NCBI RefSeq assembly: GCF_030814695.1
Contig: NZ_JAUSVL010000001.1
Span: forward strand, 682,001-746,000
Direction of reading: 5' to 3'
From: Oligosphaera ethanolica
GTDB taxonomy: Bacteria > Verrucomicrobiota > Lentisphaeria > Oligosphaerales > Oligosphaeraceae
DNA length: 64,000 bases
The notes under the pieces are model-generated. The model was not told the origin of the DNA and made no database searches. It worked only from the letters and a program-made list of their open reading frames with translations. The number at the start of each line of letters is the position of its first letter. The first letter of the stretch is position 1. Of this stretch, positions 61,869-64,000 are shown in pieces. Made by a program: the position numbers and the translations under genes.

Positions 61869-62990
61869 TCACCGTCCGGCGAGCTCCATGCGGGCGCTGC
61901 CGGCGCCATAGAAGGGCAACGCCGCCACCGTGCCGGCCAGGCGCACCCGGCCGTTGTCCAGCTCCAGCGCCGCGCCCACCGGTAGCTCCAGGTCGGCACG
62001 GACATAGCCCATGGCGACCGCGCGGTCCAGGCTCGGCGCGACCGCGCCAGAGCTCACCGTGCCCACCTGCTCGGCGCCGCAGTAGATCGGTGCGCCAGCG
62101 CGCGCGGCCCGTTTGTTCTCCAACGCCATGCCGATTAGCCGGCGTCGCGGCTTGCCCGCGACCGGATCACGCAGAACGGCACTGCCGATGAACTCGCGCG
62201 GCTGCCCCAGTTTCAGCATGGCGCCAAAGCCGGCTTCTACCGGCGTCGTCGTTTCGTCCATTTCATGACCATAGAGCGGATAGCCCATTTCCAGCCGCAG
62301 AGTGTCGCGTGCGCCCAGATCAGCGGGCTTCACCGCCGGATCTGCCAATAGCAGTCGCCACAGCTTGACGGCGGCCGCGGCCGCAAAATACAGCTCAAAC
62401 CCCAGCTCGCCAGTGTAGCCCGTACGGCTCAACAGCACCGGCACGCCGGCAATGGCCGTCTGCTGAAAATGATAGTAACGCGGCAATGACGCCGTCGCCA
62501 ACCCCAGCCGCCCCAGCACGGCGGCCGCTTCCGGCCCCTGCAAGTCCAGCTTGGCCGTGGCGGCCGATTCGTCCGCAAACGCGGTCGTCGTCGACAAGTG
62601 ACCGCCAATCCATGCCGCATCGCCAGCGCAAGGCCCGGCATTGACCACAAGATAAAACTCGTCCGCCGCGAGGCGATAGACAATGAGGTCGTCGCGCACG
62701 CCGCCCTGCTCATTCAGAGAGAAGTTATATCGGCAGCTGCCCACGGGCTGGTCGGCCACCGGCCGAGCCAGTATGCGGTCGAGGTCCGCCGCCGCCAGCG
62801 CGCCCTTGACCCGAAACTCGCCCATGTGGCAGATATCGAACAGCGCAGCGTGCTGCCGACAATGATGGTGCTCCGCCAATATGCCCTCAGCGTACTGCAC
62901 CGGCATCAGCCAGCCCGCAAAAGGCACCATCCGCGCACCCAATGCGCGATGCTCCGCAGCCAACGGCGTCTCCAGCAGTTTCTCGTCCAT
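61869..62990 (-). CDS. gcvT: Glycine cleavage system T protein (aminomethyltransferase)
   Basis: A 373-residue protein of the usual length. [22 protein letters not shown] starts the folate-binding fold. [40 protein letters not shown] and [20 protein letters not shown] are T-protein signatures; the Asp in GGVRDD is catalytic. It releases ammonia and forms 5,10-methylene-tetrahydrofolate. No glycine riboswitch is apparent upstream (62991-63230). Confidence 0.97.
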   Translation of the reverse strand: MDEKLLETPLAAEHRALGARMVPFAGWLMPVQYAEGILAEHHHCRQHAALFDICHMGEFRVKGALAAADLDRILARPVADQPVGSCRYNFSLNEQGGVRDDLIVYRLAADEFYLVVNAGPCAGDAAWIGGHLSTTTAFADESAATAKLDLQGPEAAAVLGRLGLATASLPRYYHFQQTAIAGVPVLLSRTGYTGELGFELYFAAAAAVKLWRLLLADPAVKPADLGARDTLRLEMGYPLYGHEMDETTTPVEAGFGAMLKLGQPREFIGSAVLRDPVAGKPRRRLIGMALENKRAARAGAPIYCGAEQVGTVSSGAVAPSLDRAVAMGYVRADLELPVGAALELDNGRVRLAGTVAALPFYGAGSARMELAGR

Positions 62991-63283
62991 TCACACACCT
63001 CATCTGATCTCAGTGGCCCATCGCCTCGGCGCGCCGACACCGCCGCAGAAACACGCACGGCGCCGCGCGCAACACTACCGCCAATGAATGTAACGCCCGC
63101 AGCCCATTGCGCCACATGGCCTTCGCGTGAGAAATAAAGCCTATGGATAGACCCACAGGCCCGCCCATGCCAACTCGCGTCCTTATATCGGCGGCGTGAA
63201 TTGCCGCGAAGCGGCAAGACATGCCGCCATTCTTCTTCACATTTGTCTTCTTCGCGCCTTCGCGTCAGTTTTATCTTCTCGTC

Positions 63284-63380
63284 TTTTCTCGGACCGATCG
63301 GACCGATCCGACGGATCGGACTGATCGGTTTGATTGATCGGTCTGATCGGTCCGATCAGTCCGATCCGTCCGCGAAAAAA
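63284..63380. repeat. GATCGGACT-type array, copy 3
   Basis: GGACCGATCGGACCGATCCG-type units run into GGTCTGATCGGTCCGATCAG, again forming an imperfect inverted repeat. It ends GTCCGCGAAAAAACAA as in copy 1. It lies downstream of the partial gene at the right edge and upstream of gcvT. Confidence 0.85.
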
Positions 63381-63421
63381 CAACCACGAGGCAAACCGTC
63401 CCCACCTAGAAATCTGCGGAC

Positions 63422-63449
63422 AAAAAAAGGCGGGCATGCTGGCCCGCCT
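63422..63449 (-). terminator. Rho-independent terminator
   Basis: On the minus strand, AGGCGGGC-cagcat-GCCCGCCT is followed by a T7 run. It starts 15 bases past the stop of the partial gene at 63464 and should end its transcript. Confidence 0.9.
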
Positions 63450-63463
63450 CGACACCTAGCCAA

Positions 63464-64000
63464 TTACCTGGCGCCGGCGCCGTCGATATAGAGCCACAGG
63501 CCGCCATAGGCGCCAATCACATCCGTCTTGACAAAGCGCCTGAGCTGGCCATCCCAGCGGTACGCAAGGAAATAATTCGGCACGATAAATTCCCCCGTGC
63601 TCGGCGCGCCAGTGAACTGCCACTTGCCTATGGTGCCGCCAATCGCCTCAATGGGCGCCATCGCAATGCCACTGATCGGCGGCTTCACTCCGAAGGCCCA
63701 GTAGGCCTGGCCGCCGCGAATACGCGACGCCTTGGCGTACACCCGCCGCTGCGCGTCGTAGGCCACCGGTTGCCTGGCCGCAATGATCGCATCACTGCTG
63801 CTTTGGCTGATTTCCCCCGGCACCGCAAATACCTGCCAGCCACCACTGGCCAACGCCGGCACTATCACCTGGGTAGCGGCCCTGATCACCCGCGACATCG
63901 CTGTATCGCTGCTGATCATGCCCTCCCGCCGCGCCTGCGCGGTTAGGTACGCGCTTGCAGTCAAAACCAAGGGCGCCGTGTAAATTTGCTCGGCGCCATC
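63464..64000 (-). CDS. C-terminal part of a surface-type protein (cut by window edge)
   Basis: The frame is open to base 64000 with no start required inside, so about the last 178 residues are seen. Two Trp/Gly-rich modules are visible: GGWQVFAVPGEISQSSSDAI with QAYWAFGVKPP, and GKWQFTGAPSTGEF with YRWDGQLRRFVKTD and GGLWLYIDG. The same pattern is found at about residues 355-480 of the DGR target protein. It probably belongs to a secreted or surface protein. A terminator follows immediately. Confidence 0.75.
   Translation of the reverse strand, partial: DGAEQIYTAPLVLTASAYLTAQARREGMISSDTAMSRVIRAATQVIVPALASGGWQVFAVPGEISQSSSDAIIAARQPVAYDAQRRVYAKASRIRGGQAYWAFGVKPPISGIAMAPIEAIGGTIGKWQFTGAPSTGEFIVPNYFLAYRWDGQLRRFVKTDVIGAYGGLWLYIDGAGAR

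Noticed and set aside
62991..63230. Glycine riboswitch upstream of gcvT
   Set aside because: I looked for tandem glycine-aptamer-like stems on the minus strand and found none convincing. A covariance search would settle it.

Overview
The window (about 60% GC) reads as a piece of a free-living Gram-negative bacterial chromosome. I infer a member of the PVC superphylum, most likely Lentisphaerota/Kiritimatiellota. The reasons are several large secreted or cytoplasmic glycoside hydrolases, BspA-like repeat proteins, a split glycine decarboxylase, and intergenic spaces packed with palindromic repeats. No rRNA or tRNA was recognised, so the assignment is an inference from gene content only.

Layout. 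0.7-12.7 kb (minus strand): a Cys-rich secreted protein, a GH50-like agarase, a MoxR/DUF4350/DUF4129 membrane module, a U32-like protein, a QueG-like Fe-S protein, an FGGY sugar kinase and a fucose/arabinose-isomerase-like enzyme. A class II aldolase follows at 13.8 kb and could complete an isomerase-kinase-aldolase route. 15-22 kb: a RHH/RelE toxin-antitoxin pair, a GH106-like protein, an exact-looking 858-bp tandem duplication, an XRE regulator and a DUF4143 ATPase. 22.8-29.8 kb: a GH-A clan glycosidase, YceH, and a plus-strand surface-polysaccharide cluster (phosphodiesterase, flippase, STAS protein, GT2). murF follows at 29.9-31.3 kb.

32.1-36.3 kb is the highlight: a complete diversity-generating retroelement (DGR). 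On the minus strand, in order, lie a secreted target protein (BspA-like repeats plus a formylglycine-generating-enzyme-fold C-terminus that ends in the variable repeat, VR), an HRDC-domain accessory gene, a DGR-type reverse transcriptase and the template repeat (TR). TR and VR align without gaps over 135 bp. All 19 differences fall at template adenines (19 of 32 adenines changed, 0 of 103 other positions). The DGR is bracketed by degenerate ~500-bp direct repeats that include the first codons of murF. The right-hand repeat was later split by an ISL3-family insertion sequence with an 8-bp target duplication.

38.6-64 kb: a SNF2 helicase with a SWIM/AT-hook partner, an uncharacterised 724-residue protein, a UraA-like permease, trmO, an acyltransferase, argH, a GAF protein, holA, DUF2238 and MarC membrane proteins, a TagA/WecG-type and a GT4 glycosyltransferase, and the glycine cleavage genes gcvPB-gcvPA-gcvH-gcvT. 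gcvH and gcvT are separated by a repeat cluster. A truncated gene at the right edge shares a C-terminal domain with the DGR target.

Intergenic DNA is unusual. At least four dispersed repeat families occur: a ~176-bp mosaic of palindromes (seven fuller copies), GTA- or TCC-triloop hairpins, GATCGGACT arrays, and a 120-bp unit present in inverted copies 41 kb apart. There are also three separate short tandem arrays.
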